Assembly (NCBI RefSeq): GCF_003419895.1
Contig: NZ_QPMM01000007.1
Span: forward strand, 476,469-540,468
Length of the DNA: 64,000 nucleotides
Reading direction: 5' to 3'
Source of the DNA: Chitinophaga silvatica
GTDB taxonomy: Bacteria; Bacteroidota; Bacteroidia; Chitinophagales; Chitinophagaceae
The position numbers and the translations under genes are program-made. The notes beneath the pieces were generated by a model that ran no database searches, was not told the origin of the DNA, and saw nothing but the letters and a program-made list of their open reading frames with translations. Below, piece by piece: positions 25,938 through 35,461 of this stretch (its first letter is position 1; each line of letters begins with the position of its first letter).

Positions 25938-28865
25938 TTATGCAAGGCTGTTATATAAGATCTCAACCGGATGCAGTGCTTTCACTCCCGTTCCATCCTT
26001 TACCTGATGTCTGCAACTGGTTCCTGGTGCCGCAATAATAGTTCCCTCAGCTGCATTTCTTACTGCCGGAAACAATACCATTTCTCCAATTTGCATACTT
26101 AAATCGTAATGCTCTTTTTCATAACCAAATGAGCCGGCCATACCGCAACAACCTGATGGTATTACTTCCACAGAATAATTCTGTGGGATCGACAACATTT
26201 TCTTACTGTTTAAGGCAGATGATAATGCCTTTTGCTGGCAATGTCCGTGTAATTTGATATGTTGTTTACTGTTAGTAAACTGAGCGGATGTAATATGTCC
26301 TTTATCTGCTTCTGCGGCCAGAAATTCATCTATCAGGAATACTTTCTGTGCTAATGCTTTTGCTTTTACACGTAAAGGTTCAGAAACGAGGTCCGGATAT
26401 TCATCCCTGAAGCTTAGAATTGCAGAAGGCTCTATACCAAGAAGTGGAGCATCTCCATTTATTATTTCACTGAATATAGTTACATTTTTATCTGCAAGTG
26501 TTTTGGCTTTTCTAAGCAAACCTTTTGACATATAGGCACGAGCACTTTCGGGATGCTCAACCATTTGTACATCGTATCCCAGACGATGCAGCAGCTTTAC
26601 AGCTTTTATACCTATTTCAGTATCGTTAAAATTGGTAAACTCATCACAGAATAAGTATACTTTTTTACTTCCAATTGCTCCCTGCCTTTCTTTTGGCCAC
26701 TTTGTCTCAAACCATTTGCGCAGGGTTATACTATATAATTCAGGTAAGGAGCGTTTTAATGCAAATCCTGAGAATTTGCGGATTACTCCACCTGTCAGAG
26801 AATTTTTTATAAGTACATTATATATGCCCGGAGCAATAGCCGCCAACTTCGATAATTTGCTGTAATTACCGATCATATTGGCTCTTAACGGTACTCCGTT
26901 CGCATCATAATAATGTTGCAGGAATTCCATTTTCAGTTTGGCCATATCCACGTTGGACGGACATTCAGATTTACATCCTTTACAGGCAAGGCATAAATCC
27001 AATACTTCGTAGATCTCTTTATGATCGAATCGGTTTTCTTTGGTGCTATGGGTCAGAAACTCACGTAGAATATTAGCTCTGGCACGGGTAGTATCTTTTT
27101 CATTTCTTGTTGCCATGTAGCTTGGACACATGGTACCGCCACTCAATTGAGTTTTACGGCAGTCGCCCGATCCGTTACACTGCTCTGCATGTTGAAGAAT
27201 GGTCTGTTCAGGGAAATGGAAGATAGTCTGGAAATTCGGTACTTTTTGTCCAGGTTCGTAGCGCAGCATACTATTCATAGAAGGCGTGTCTACGATCTTG
27301 TTTGGATTAAAGATATTTTCAGGATCCCAGGTATACTTGATCTGGCGAAGCAGTTCATAGTTTTTGTTCCCCACCATTTGACGGATAAATTCTCCTCTCA
27401 GGCGTCCATCCCCATGCTCTCCACTTAAAGAACCGTTGTATTTTTTAACCAGTGTGGCTATTTCTTCAGCGATTTTTCTGAAAAGGAGATTACCTTCTTT
27501 TGTTTTTAGGTTGATGATAGGACGCAGGTGTATTTCACCACTACCAGCATGTGCATAGTGTACTGCGTAAAGGTTGTATTGTTTTAGAATATCATTGAAA
27601 TCCCTGATAAAATCAGGCAGATCTTCAACCGCAACCGCTGTATCCTCAATTACCGGAACTGCTTTTTCATCACCAGGTAGGTTACTCAGTAAGCCCAGTC
27701 CGGCTTTTCTCAACGCCCAGATTTTCTTGGAATCGTCTCCAAAAAGCAGTGGGAAGTGATAGCCCAGTCCGGCGGCTTTTAGGGTATCTTCTACTTTCTT
27801 AGCCATTTCAACTATTTCTTCTCTGGTGTTTCTGCAGAATTCAACTACCAGAATAGCACCGGGATCGCCCTGTACGAAGAAACGGTTCTTTCTTTGTTCT
27901 ATATTGTCTTTGGTACATTCAAGGATGTAGTGATCTATCAGTTCACTGGCACTTGGCTTAAAATCCATTACCAGTACATTGGCTCTGAGAGATTCATCAA
28001 CATTATTAAAATGTATGCATAATAATCCTGTTTCTGTTGGAGGAAGAGGATTTACGTGTATTTTGATTTCGGTAAGAAAAGCAAGAGTTCCTTCAGAACC
28101 AGCGATAAGTTTACAGAAGTTGAAATCTTCTGTTCCGGCAGTAAAAGGAGCTGTTTCCAGCAACATATCTACAGCATAACCGGTATTACGGCGAGGGATA
28201 CTTTTCTTAGGGAACTCTTTCCTGATCTCGTCCTGATTGGTATGGTTGCTGAGCGTAGTTCTGATTTGTTTGTAAATCCGGGTTTCCAGGGTATCCGGTC
28301 CTTCGCATTTCTGGTGGAAGGTTTCGGCATCTATACTTCCGAAAGTCACTTCCTGGCCATCGCTGAGCAGGGCTTTAACTTCCAGCAGGTGTTCTCTGGT
28401 ACTTCCGTAAACCACTGAATTGGAGCCGCAGGAGTTATTTCCCACCATTCCACCAATCATAGCCCTGTTGGCCGTAGAGGTTTCCGGGCCAAAATAGAGT
28501 CCGTGTGGCTTAAGGAACAGGTTGAGTTCATCGCGGATTACTCCTGGCTCTACTCTAACCCAGCCTTCTTCTTTATTTAGTTCTAATATTTTAGTAAAAG
28601 TTCGGGATACATCGGTTACGATGCCATTTCCAACTACCTGTCCGGCCAGCGAGGTACCTGCTGTTCTGGGAATCAGGCTTGTTTTATTTTCACGCGCAAA
28701 GCTGATCAGTGTTTTAAGATCGTCTGTATTCTTCGGAATAGCTACTGCCAATGGCATTTCACGGTATGCCGATGCATCTGTGGCATAAAGCGTCCGCATC
28801 GTGTCATCTGTATAAAGGGTGCCTTCTAGTTTCCTGGCTAATTGCTCCAGCTTATCGCGCATCAT
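25938..28865 (-). CDS. Fused FAD-linked oxidase / Fe-S dehydrogenase (YdiJ-type D-2-hydroxyacid dehydrogenase)
   Basis: Probably oxidises a D-2-hydroxyacid (D-lactate, glycolate or D-2-hydroxyglutarate), passing electrons to the respiratory chain. About 975 residues from the preferred start. An FAD_binding_4 domain (PRTAGTSLAGQVVG, GGMVGNNSCGSNS) and an FAD-oxidase C-terminal domain (HAGSGEIHLRP, SGEHGDGRLRGEF) are followed by cysteine-rich Fe-S motifs (CNGSGDCRK, CLACKGCKSECP). Two CCG-type cysteine motifs end the protein (HGHCQQKAL, PSGCCGMAGSFG). This order matches YdiJ. The frame opens at 28952; the ATG pair at 28865/28862 (MMRDKLEQLARKLEG) begins the conserved part. The physiological substrate is not certain. 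Confidence 0.9.
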   Translation of the reverse strand: MMRDKLEQLARKLEGTLYTDDTMRTLYATDASAYREMPLAVAIPKNTDDLKTLISFARENKTSLIPRTAGTSLAGQVVGNGIVTDVSRTFTKILELNKEEGWVRVEPGVIRDELNLFLKPHGLYFGPETSTANRAMIGGMVGNNSCGSNSVVYGSTREHLLEVKALLSDGQEVTFGSIDAETFHQKCEGPDTLETRIYKQIRTTLSNHTNQDEIRKEFPKKSIPRRNTGYAVDMLLETAPFTAGTEDFNFCKLIAGSEGTLAFLTEIKIHVNPLPPTETGLLCIHFNNVDESLRANVLVMDFKPSASELIDHYILECTKDNIEQRKNRFFVQGDPGAILVVEFCRNTREEIVEMAKKVEDTLKAAGLGYHFPLLFGDDSKKIWALRKAGLGLLSNLPGDEKAVPVIEDTAVAVEDLPDFIRDFNDILKQYNLYAVHYAHAGSGEIHLRPIINLKTKEGNLLFRKIAEEIATLVKKYNGSLSGEHGDGRLRGEFIRQMVGNKNYELLRQIKYTWDPENIFNPNKIVDTPSMNSMLRYEPGQKVPNFQTIFHFPEQTILQHAEQCNGSGDCRKTQLSGGTMCPSYMATRNEKDTTRARANILREFLTHSTKENRFDHKEIYEVLDLCLACKGCKSECPSNVDMAKLKMEFLQHYYDANGVPLRANMIGNYSKLSKLAAIAPGIYNVLIKNSLTGGVIRKFSGFALKRSLPELYSITLRKWFETKWPKERQGAIGSKKVYLFCDEFTNFNDTEIGIKAVKLLHRLGYDVQMVEHPESARAYMSKGLLRKAKTLADKNVTIFSEIINGDAPLLGIEPSAILSFRDEYPDLVSEPLRVKAKALAQKVFLIDEFLAAEADKGHITSAQFTNSKQHIKLHGHCQQKALSSALNSKKMLSIPQNYSVEVIPSGCCGMAGSFGYEKEHYDLSMQIGEMVLFPAVRNAAEGTIIAAPGTSCRHQVKDGTGVKALHPVEILYNSLA

Positions 28866-28964
28866 GATATTTACCTGGTTTAGAGGGGCGAAATTAATAT
28901 ATGAATCCGTTTTTTTCTTGGGGTTTTTTCCTGATGGTTGCTCACAAAGCATTCCACAATGGAT

Positions 28965-29846
28965 TTACCTGTTTTTTTGTTTAGGAAGCAATCCCGCTTT
29001 TACAAGCAAATTATCAAGATATTCTGTTAATTCCGGGGAGGTAGCTTCATTATGCATATGCATAAAAAAGTAGCATTCCTTCAGGCCATTCTGAACCCAG
29101 TAGGTGATCCTATTTACCCAATCATCGATCCGTTCGTAATCTGTTGGGTGCAGGCTGTTTCCAACAAATCTTATAAATGCCTTGGGAATGGGTAAATGCA
29201 TATGTACTACATCCCTTCTGCCGGCTGTATCGGTTATTACGGCTCCGATATTCAGCTTTTGCAGGGTATTAAACAGCTCCAGTCTTACGGTTTCATCCAG
29301 AAACCACTGTGGATGACGGAGTTCCACAAAAAACTGAAGATCAGTGGGTAACGATTTTAGGTAAGCATAAAGGTTCTCCCGCCTGGCTGGTGTAAATCTA
29401 TCGCTCAGTTGCAAAAATATTGGGCCAAGGTGTTCTTCAAAGGCTAATACTCCATTTAAAAAAGCGGTGGTTTTAGCATCTGCATTTATGAGACTGCTGA
29501 AATGACTGATAGATTGAGGTACTTTAGGGCAGAATCTGAAATTTTTACCAGCTGCTTTAGCCGCCCATTTGGAGATAGTTTCCGGTCCATAAGTCTGATA
29601 ATAGGTAGCATTTAGCTCAATGCCATTGAAATACTTAACATATTCATTCAGAAAATTAGCTTCTTTTGTTCCAGCAGGGTATAACTTCCCTACCCATTCT
29701 TTAATGCCCCATTTAGCGCAACCGGTATAAACTAATGGTTTCTTTACGGGTTTACCCTTAAGCACCTTCTTATTGAAAACCGGTTCTGCAGGTAGCTTAA
29801 AATCGATATCCATCAGGGTATCGGCAGGTACGCGACCAAAATTCAT
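28965..29846 (-). CDS. DUF72 family protein (YecE-like)
   Basis: A 293-residue TIM-barrel-like protein of the DUF72/YecE family, function unknown. Family marks: YTGCAKWGIKEWVGKLYPAG near the start, FNGIELNATYYQTYG, FCPKVPQSISHF, FFVELRHPQWF, and GAVITDTAGRRD. The frame runs up to 29993, but its first 49 codons include 29909-29965, one arm of a perfect 57-bp inverted repeat, and look low-complexity and basic. The Met at 29846 (MNFGRVPADT) is therefore preferred. It is transcribed in the same direction as the YdiJ-like gene 99 bases downstream and divergently from glgA. Confidence 0.82.
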   Translation of the reverse strand: MNFGRVPADTLMDIDFKLPAEPVFNKKVLKGKPVKKPLVYTGCAKWGIKEWVGKLYPAGTKEANFLNEYVKYFNGIELNATYYQTYGPETISKWAAKAAGKNFRFCPKVPQSISHFSSLINADAKTTAFLNGVLAFEEHLGPIFLQLSDRFTPARRENLYAYLKSLPTDLQFFVELRHPQWFLDETVRLELFNTLQKLNIGAVITDTAGRRDVVHMHLPIPKAFIRFVGNSLHPTDYERIDDWVNRITYWVQNGLKECYFFMHMHNEATSPELTEYLDNLLVKAGLLPKQKNR

Positions 29847-29908
29847 AGCACTCACTTTTGGGGTGATGACAATCTTTACTAAAGTTCGGTTATTTCTCGC
29901 GGAGGCAC

Positions 29909-30108
29909 AAAGATTAATATTAAGGTGCAGAGGGAGTTTTTTTAAGTTTTTAAGGCTTGAAGCGGGTGTTTTTAAGAGTGCTGACAGAGCCATACTTTAG
30001 CAGAAACCCACTGGAAGTAATTGAAATCGTCTTTATCAATCTTTAAGACAGCCGCTTCAAGCCTTAAAAACTTAAAAAAACTCCCTCTGCACCTTAATAT
30101 TAATCTTT
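29909..30108. repeat. Perfect 57-bp inverted repeat between DUF72 and glgA genes
   Basis: Bases 29909-29965 are the exact reverse complement of 30052-30108, with an 86-base centre. Similarity continues imperfectly outwards on both sides to a shared GCGAGAAA-like end. Read outwards, each arm runs through ATTAATCTTT into CTTTG-containing sequence resembling the Bacteroidota -7 element, so the arms may carry divergent promoters for the DUF72 gene and glgA. No open frame of note lies in the centre. The 339 bases from 29847 to 30185 hold only this element and AT-rich leader. Confidence 0.9.
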
Positions 30109-30185
30109 AGATCTTTGCGAGAAAAATTTTCCTTTGTTTTTATATTTTTCCAAGTTAACTTAAATAAGATTATCAATTATTTAGC

Positions 30186-31601
30186 ATGGAGATATTACAC
30201 ATCAGCGCGGAGTGTTATCCGGTGGCCAAAGTTGGAGGGCTGGGAGATGTTGTGGGCGCATTGCCCAAGTACCAGCAAGAGTTAGGGAATTTTGCAAAAG
30301 TAATTATACCGGCCTATCGGACACGGTACTACGAAACACATGAATTTGATGTTGTTCACCAGGGGGGTATGTGGATGGGGCACAGCTGGTATCATTTCAA
30401 TGTGATGAAAGAGCGTAGTAACGAACTGGGATTCGATTTATACCTGGTAGACATCCCCGGATTACTGGATACCCCCGGAGTATATGGCTATTCCAATGAT
30501 ACTGAGCGCTTTTTAGGCTTCCAGATTGCCGTTTTAGACTGGATCAATGAATGGAACCACCTCCCAGAGGTGATTCATTGCCACGATCATCATACCGGTC
30601 TTATTCCTTTTCTGCTAAACTATGGTTACAAATACGATCGGCTGAAAGAAATACCTTCAGTTTTAACCATCCACAACGCTCAATACCAGGGGCAGTTTGG
30701 ATGGGATAAGCTTTACCTGCTGCCAGGGTTTGACCTCTGGAAGTCGGGCCTCCTCGACTGGGGCGGAGCTATCAATCCATTAGCCTCCGCTATTAAATGC
30801 GCTTGGAGGGTTACCACCGTTTCACCCGGCTATCTGGAAGAACTATACGAAAATGCAAATGGACTGGAAGGCCTGATCCGTCACGAACAGGCAAAAATGG
30901 TTGGTATTCTCAATGGTATCGATTCGCTGGTCTGGAACCCGGCATCCGACAATATGATCACCAACGATTACAATCAGGATACGATGCAGCCCGGCAAACA
31001 GGCAAATAAACAGGCCTTATGCGAGCGTTTCGGCTTGGATAGTTCCTTACCTCTGGTGTCGTTTATCGGTCGGTTAGTGGGTGATAAGGGAGCCGATCTC
31101 CTGCCTGAAATTATAGGGAAGTCAATTCATGAGCTACCCGGGGAAGTAAATTTCCTCGTTTTGGGGAGCGGCGATCCCCACATAGAGTGGTCGCTACAGC
31201 AACTCAGAAATTCGGTTAGCCACGGATTTAACCTCCATATCGGATACGATGAGTCACTCTCCCATCAGATTTATGCAGGGAGCGATTTCCTGCTAATGCC
31301 ATCCCGGGTAGAACCTTGCGGATTAAATCAGATGTATGCACTCCGATATGGCACTATTCCGATAGTACGAAGCACAGGTGGACTCAAAGATACCGTGATC
31401 GATTTCGGAGATCCTGGCGGAGTAGGTATCCGCTTTGTACAAGCAGCTGGTTGGGATGCCTGCAATGCAGTTCGAAGAGCCGTTGAACTCTATTCCAATA
31501 AAGAACATTTCAATACGATAAGGTTACGGGGTATGAATGAAAACCACGCATGGGGTACCTCGGCTCAATCTTATCTGGATATGTATAGTAAATTGAAATA
31601 A
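30186..31601 (+). CDS. glgA: Glycogen synthase (GT5)
   Basis: Extends alpha-1,4-glucan from ADP-glucose in the cytoplasm. 471 residues, the usual length. The N-terminal ADP-glucose loop KVGGLGDVVGALPKY is at residues 15-29, followed by HCHDHHTGLIPFLL, TIHNAQYQG and the donor domain with VSFIGRLVGDKGADL, PSRVEPCGLNQMYALRYG and STGGLKDTV, which include the family's acid and nucleotide-binding residues. glgC starts 20 bases downstream, forming a glgAC unit with the GH130 gene. Confidence 0.95.
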   Translation: MEILHISAECYPVAKVGGLGDVVGALPKYQQELGNFAKVIIPAYRTRYYETHEFDVVHQGGMWMGHSWYHFNVMKERSNELGFDLYLVDIPGLLDTPGVYGYSNDTERFLGFQIAVLDWINEWNHLPEVIHCHDHHTGLIPFLLNYGYKYDRLKEIPSVLTIHNAQYQGQFGWDKLYLLPGFDLWKSGLLDWGGAINPLASAIKCAWRVTTVSPGYLEELYENANGLEGLIRHEQAKMVGILNGIDSLVWNPASDNMITNDYNQDTMQPGKQANKQALCERFGLDSSLPLVSFIGRLVGDKGADLLPEIIGKSIHELPGEVNFLVLGSGDPHIEWSLQQLRNSVSHGFNLHIGYDESLSHQIYAGSDFLLMPSRVEPCGLNQMYALRYGTIPIVRSTGGLKDTVIDFGDPGGVGIRFVQAAGWDACNAVRRAVELYSNKEHFNTIRLRGMNENHAWGTSAQSYLDMYSKLK

Positions 31602-31621
31602 CGCAGAATAAAATTCCCTTT

Positions 31622-32893
31622 ATGACTAACGATGTAATGTCCATTATTCTTGGAGGAGGAGCTGGTACCCGACTGTATCCGCTAACTCGCCGCCGTTCCA
31701 AACCTGCGGTACCTTTGGCGGGTAAATACAGATTGGTAGACATCCCTATTTCCAATTGCCTCAATGCTGAATTGAACAGAATCTTTGTACTCACTCAATT
31801 CAACTCCGCTTCTCTCAACAAGCATATCAAAAATACCTATCACTTCAGCAATTTCGACAAAGGCTTTGTTGATATTCTTGCTGCAGAGCAAACTCCCGAT
31901 AACCCTACCTGGTACCAGGGAACTGCAGATGCCGTCAGACAAAGTATGCATCACCTCGATAATTTCGATTTTAAATATGTATTGATCCTTTCAGGTGATC
32001 AATTGTATCAGATGGATTTTAAAGAAATGCTGCAACATCATATCGAATCCAATGCAGAGATTTCTATCGCTACTATTCCGGTTAAAGCCAGCGAAGCTTC
32101 TGATTTCGGAATTTTAAAAGAAGATGAAAGCAGAGCGATTACTTCCTTCACCGAAAAGCCTTCTCAGGCAGCATTACCACCATGGGCTTCTGAAGTAAGT
32201 GATGAAATGAAGCAGGAAGGCCGCATTTATCTTGCAAGCATGGGTATTTACATTTTTAATAAAGATGTACTGCATGCCTTGCTAAACGAACATTCTGAAG
32301 CAGCAGATTTTGGAAAGCAAATCATTCCTTATGCGATTGAATCAAAGAGAAGGATTTTCAGCTACCAGTATGAAGGGTATTGGACTGATATCGGAAATAT
32401 CCCATCATTCTTCGAAGCCAATATCAAACTAACAGATGATATTCCTCCTTTTAATCTCTTCGATGAATCTAAAACAATTTACTCCCGGGCCCGAATGCTC
32501 CCGCCGGCAAAAATTTCAGGTTCATTACAGAAAACAATGATTGCCGATGGTTGTATTATAATGGCAGACAAGCTCGAAAGGGTAGTGGTGGGTATTCGTA
32601 CCAGAATAGGCAAGGGATCGGTAATCAGTAACGCTTATATCATGGGTAGCGATTACTACCAAACACTGGACGAAATTGAAAATGCTCGCCGGGAAGGCAG
32701 GCCTACCATGGGAATTGGCGAAAACTGTATCATTAATAACGCAATCATCGATAAAAACTGCGCTATTGGAAATAACGTAAATATAAACGGAGGCAAACAT
32801 TTGCCAGATGGTGATTTTGAAAAATATACAGTAAAAGACGGCATTGTTGTTGTAAAAAAAGGCAGTGTATTGGAAGACGGATTCAGTATATAA
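31622..32893 (+). CDS. glgC: Glucose-1-phosphate adenylyltransferase
   Basis: Makes ADP-glucose from ATP and glucose-1-phosphate, the committed step of glycogen synthesis. 423 residues: nucleotidyltransferase domain with IILGGGAGTRLYPLT, KPAVPLAGKYRLVDIPISNC and YQGTADAVRQ, the sugar-phosphate region FGILK and SFTEKP, then a C-terminal left-handed beta helix (about residues 300-410) typical of bacterial GlgC. Sits between glgA and the GH130 gene; spacing of 20 and 13 bases supports one operon. Confidence 0.95.
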   Translation: MTNDVMSIILGGGAGTRLYPLTRRRSKPAVPLAGKYRLVDIPISNCLNAELNRIFVLTQFNSASLNKHIKNTYHFSNFDKGFVDILAAEQTPDNPTWYQGTADAVRQSMHHLDNFDFKYVLILSGDQLYQMDFKEMLQHHIESNAEISIATIPVKASEASDFGILKEDESRAITSFTEKPSQAALPPWASEVSDEMKQEGRIYLASMGIYIFNKDVLHALLNEHSEAADFGKQIIPYAIESKRRIFSYQYEGYWTDIGNIPSFFEANIKLTDDIPPFNLFDESKTIYSRARMLPPAKISGSLQKTMIADGCIIMADKLERVVVGIRTRIGKGSVISNAYIMGSDYYQTLDEIENARREGRPTMGIGENCIINNAIIDKNCAIGNNVNINGGKHLPDGDFEKYTVKDGIVVVKKGSVLEDGFSI

Positions 32894-32906
32894 CAAAACG
32901 ATTCAC

Positions 32907-34376
32907 ATGCGATTGTCAATTGAGCGGAAAACCACAAAAATTTATCCTGACCTTAAAAGGGTGGTGGCTAGATTTTTCTTTAATGGAGAGGCCAGGGCTA
33001 AATCTATTATTCAACAAGTGGCCGCAATGAGCGACGACGAAGTGGACTTAACCGTAATGCCTATACTGAGAGAATTCAGCAGAAGGCATAGAAATATTAC
33101 CCGGATTTTTGAACGACATGCAGGCCGGCTCAGGCACTTATTCCCCGGCCTGCATATCGATTTTGATATGCTTTCTCTTAAGCGAAAACTATTAACAGGC
33201 TCTTATTTTACCAATGAATATTCAATAGAATCTGCCGCTTTCTTTAATCCTTGCATCGTGGAAGATGTTGACCAAAGCGGACTGGAAGGCGGACAAAAAC
33301 GCGTGATAATGAGCTTCCGGGCTGTAGGTGAAGGGCACGTTTCTTCAATCGCTTTCAGATCAGGCATAATTGATATCAGAAATGAAGTTACATTGATACC
33401 TGCCGGTAATTATGTAGATGAGGCTGAGGTGATTCGTAACTCCATGTATAATAAGGATATTTTCTTTCAGAGCGCTGTTTCTATCAGTTTACCTGACTCT
33501 GTTTTAAAAGAAATTGCCAATAATTTACCCGATCAATTCGATTATCTGTCTCTGAAAAAAGTGATCCGCGAAATGCAACAGCGTTTTCAAATGGATCATC
33601 TCTTAAAGAAAGGACTGGAAAGGGTTTTATGGTTAGCAGATTCTTACTATGAACTAAACTTCTCGCTGGATACAGATCTTTCCGACAGGGTTATTTTTCC
33701 TTACTCCGATGCCGAAAGAAAAGGTATAGAAGATGCCCGCTTTGTAAAGTTTGTGAATGAGGATGGTAGTGTAACCTATTATGCAACCTATACTGCATAT
33801 GATGGCTTCACGATTCAACCTAAGCTGATGCAAACGAAAGACTTCTATAACTTTAAAATCATGCCGCTATACGGAGAAGGGGCTCAGAATAAAAATCTTG
33901 CACTCTTCCCACGTAAAATCAATGGCAGATATGCTATGATTTCCAGAATCGATGGAATTAACGGATACATTATGTACTCCGATAAAATTAATATCTGGGA
34001 AAATCCTCAACTTCTTCATACGCCTAAATACGCCTGGGAGTTTGTTCAGGTAGGAAATTGCGGATCGCCTATAGAAACTCCTGAAGGCTGGCTGATAATA
34101 ACTCACGGTGTGGGTCCTATGCGCACTTATTGTATTGGCGCCAGCTTGCTGGATCTGAATGATCCTTCTATCGAAATAGGCCGGCTGCGCGAACCTCTTT
34201 TAATGCCTAATAAAGATGAAAGAGAAGGGTATGTACCTAATGTACTATACAGCTGCGGCGTGCTGATTCACAACAATGAATTAATAATCCCATACGGATT
34301 ATCGGACTATGCCTCAGGTTTTGCTTCTGTAAATCTTCAGAAATTACTTGCCCAGATCAAAGAAGATGGAATTTGA
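32907..34376 (+). CDS. GH130-family glycoside phosphorylase
   Basis: Probably a beta-mannoside phosphorylase, cleaving a mannosyl linkage with phosphate to give mannose-1-phosphate. 489 residues from the ATG at 32907; the frame is open from a TTG at 32865, inside glgC. Family marks of the five-bladed propeller are GIEDARFVKFV (the GH130 EDAR motif with the proton-donor region), YYATYTAYDGF, LFPRKINGRYAMISR, WEFVQVGNCGSPIETPEGW and YSCGVLIHNNELIIPYGLSD. There is no signal peptide, so it acts in the cytoplasm. Linkage to glgA/glgC and a convergent GT4 gene suggests intracellular mannoside or glucan metabolism. Exact substrate is unknown. Confidence 0.87.
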   Translation: MRLSIERKTTKIYPDLKRVVARFFFNGEARAKSIIQQVAAMSDDEVDLTVMPILREFSRRHRNITRIFERHAGRLRHLFPGLHIDFDMLSLKRKLLTGSYFTNEYSIESAAFFNPCIVEDVDQSGLEGGQKRVIMSFRAVGEGHVSSIAFRSGIIDIRNEVTLIPAGNYVDEAEVIRNSMYNKDIFFQSAVSISLPDSVLKEIANNLPDQFDYLSLKKVIREMQQRFQMDHLLKKGLERVLWLADSYYELNFSLDTDLSDRVIFPYSDAERKGIEDARFVKFVNEDGSVTYYATYTAYDGFTIQPKLMQTKDFYNFKIMPLYGEGAQNKNLALFPRKINGRYAMISRIDGINGYIMYSDKINIWENPQLLHTPKYAWEFVQVGNCGSPIETPEGWLIITHGVGPMRTYCIGASLLDLNDPSIEIGRLREPLLMPNKDEREGYVPNVLYSCGVLIHNNELIIPYGLSDYASGFASVNLQKLLAQIKEDGI

Positions 34377-35378
34377 TTATAAGTTTTTGTAAACGTCCAG
34401 ATACCCTTCCACCATCTTTTCTGCACTAAAATGCTCCTTTGCATGTAAATGACAATGATAACGGTCTATCTGTCTTAAATCCGCAATTGCTTCAGCAGCT
34501 TCATGCACATTATTGGTAAGAAACCCCGTTTTACCATCCTTGATTAATTCGGGCATAGACCCTTTGTTGAAAGCGATGACAGGAGTACCACAATACATAG
34601 CTTCTGCCACGCTCAGTCCAAATGGTTCTTTAAAGTGAATGGGATGTAACAGCGCGTGAGCTCTTCCCAACAAACTGTTTCTTTCTTCTCCGCCTACCGC
34701 TCCTAAGTAGCGAATCTGGTCATTATCAATATACGGTCTTACCTTTTCATTATAATAGGCCTCATCCTGAATGATGCCCGCAATATAGAGCTGCCGGTTC
34801 GACTGTAAAGCTATCTGTATGGCTTCATGAGTACCTTTATCGGCATGAATGCGGCCATAATAAAGGAGATAGCTTTCAGCACCCTGAGTATATCTGAAAT
34901 CACCGGATCTTATACCGTTGTAAACTGTAGCTGTGTATTTTAGAGTAGGGTGCCTGTCGGCATTACTGATAGAAACGTATCTCACAATATCATTATATCG
35001 CTGATATACCGGGAGTATTTGTGGAGATGAAAACCCATGTATTGTTGTTACAATGGGGGTTTTGATCAACCTGGCGTAGGTGAGGGGAAGAAAATCGAAA
35101 TGATTATGAATGATATCGAACTTGCCGGCTTGTTCCATCAGGTAACTGATGTGCATACACTCGCTGACTTTAGCATCGGTGTTTTTATCTTCCTCATAGG
35201 CCTGGGGAACGATTGCAGAAAGTTTACCGGCAGTTTGTGAATCTGCTGTAGCAAAAAGGGTAACATCTATTCCTTTTGCGGCCAGGCCTTCGGTGAGGTT
35301 AGAAGCCATTTGTTCCCAGGGGCCATAATGCAAGGGAGGGGTACGCCAGGCAACGGGTGACAATACTGCAATCTTCAT
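34377..35378 (-). CDS. GT4 glycosyltransferase
   Basis: A 333-residue GT-B transferase. The N-terminus is MKIAVLSPVAWRTPP then HYGPWEQMASNLTEGL, a widespread GT4 subgroup. The donor domain contains YYGRIHADKGTHEAI, AGIIQDEAYY, HPIHFKEPFGLSVAEAMYCG with the E-x7-E motif, and GSMPELI. The frame starts at a TTG (35384), with ATG at 35378 preferred. Its stop abuts the stop of the convergent GH130 gene with no spacer. Together they may synthesise and recycle a mannose- or glucose-containing oligosaccharide. It is divergent from bshC and is not BshA-like at the N-terminus. Confidence 0.87.
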   Translation of the reverse strand: MKIAVLSPVAWRTPPLHYGPWEQMASNLTEGLAAKGIDVTLFATADSQTAGKLSAIVPQAYEEDKNTDAKVSECMHISYLMEQAGKFDIIHNHFDFLPLTYARLIKTPIVTTIHGFSSPQILPVYQRYNDIVRYVSISNADRHPTLKYTATVYNGIRSGDFRYTQGAESYLLYYGRIHADKGTHEAIQIALQSNRQLYIAGIIQDEAYYNEKVRPYIDNDQIRYLGAVGGEERNSLLGRAHALLHPIHFKEPFGLSVAEAMYCGTPVIAFNKGSMPELIKDGKTGFLTNNVHEAAEAIADLRQIDRYHCHLHAKEHFSAEKMVEGYLDVYKNL

Positions 35379-35402
35379 AGTCAATATACTTTACGTATTG
35401 TG

Positions 35403-35429
35403 TACCAAAAGGGAAGCCAACTTTTGGTA
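35403..35429. promoter_or_regulatory. Operator-like palindrome between divergent GT4 and bshC genes
   Basis: A perfect 9-bp inverted repeat, TACCAAAAG-N9-CTTTTGGTA, 25 bases upstream of the GT4 start and 135 bases upstream of bshC. The dyad spacing (two helical turns between centres) suits a dimeric regulator. A related GGTAC/GTACC stretch lies upstream of msrC near 15752-15769. No regulator gene is adjacent, so the function is inferred only from symmetry and position. Confidence 0.4.
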
Positions 35430-35461
35430 AAAAAGAGAGGTTTCCGACCGATCAACTAATA

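Noticed and set aside
29847..29993. 49-codon N-terminal extension of the DUF72 protein
   Set aside because: It contains one arm of the perfect 57-bp inverted repeat and has no family similarity; the Met at 29846 precedes the conserved domain.
29909..30108. Insertion sequence ends
   Set aside because: The 86-base centre has no transposase gene and no target duplication could be recognised, so it is listed only as an inverted repeat.
32865..32906. Start of the GH130 gene inside glgC
   Set aside because: It begins at TTG; the ATG at 32907 gives the normal start of the protein without overlap.
34377..35378. BshA (first bacillithiol enzyme) next to bshC
   Set aside because: The N-terminus and HYGPWE motif belong to a different GT4 subgroup and lack the usual BshA start.
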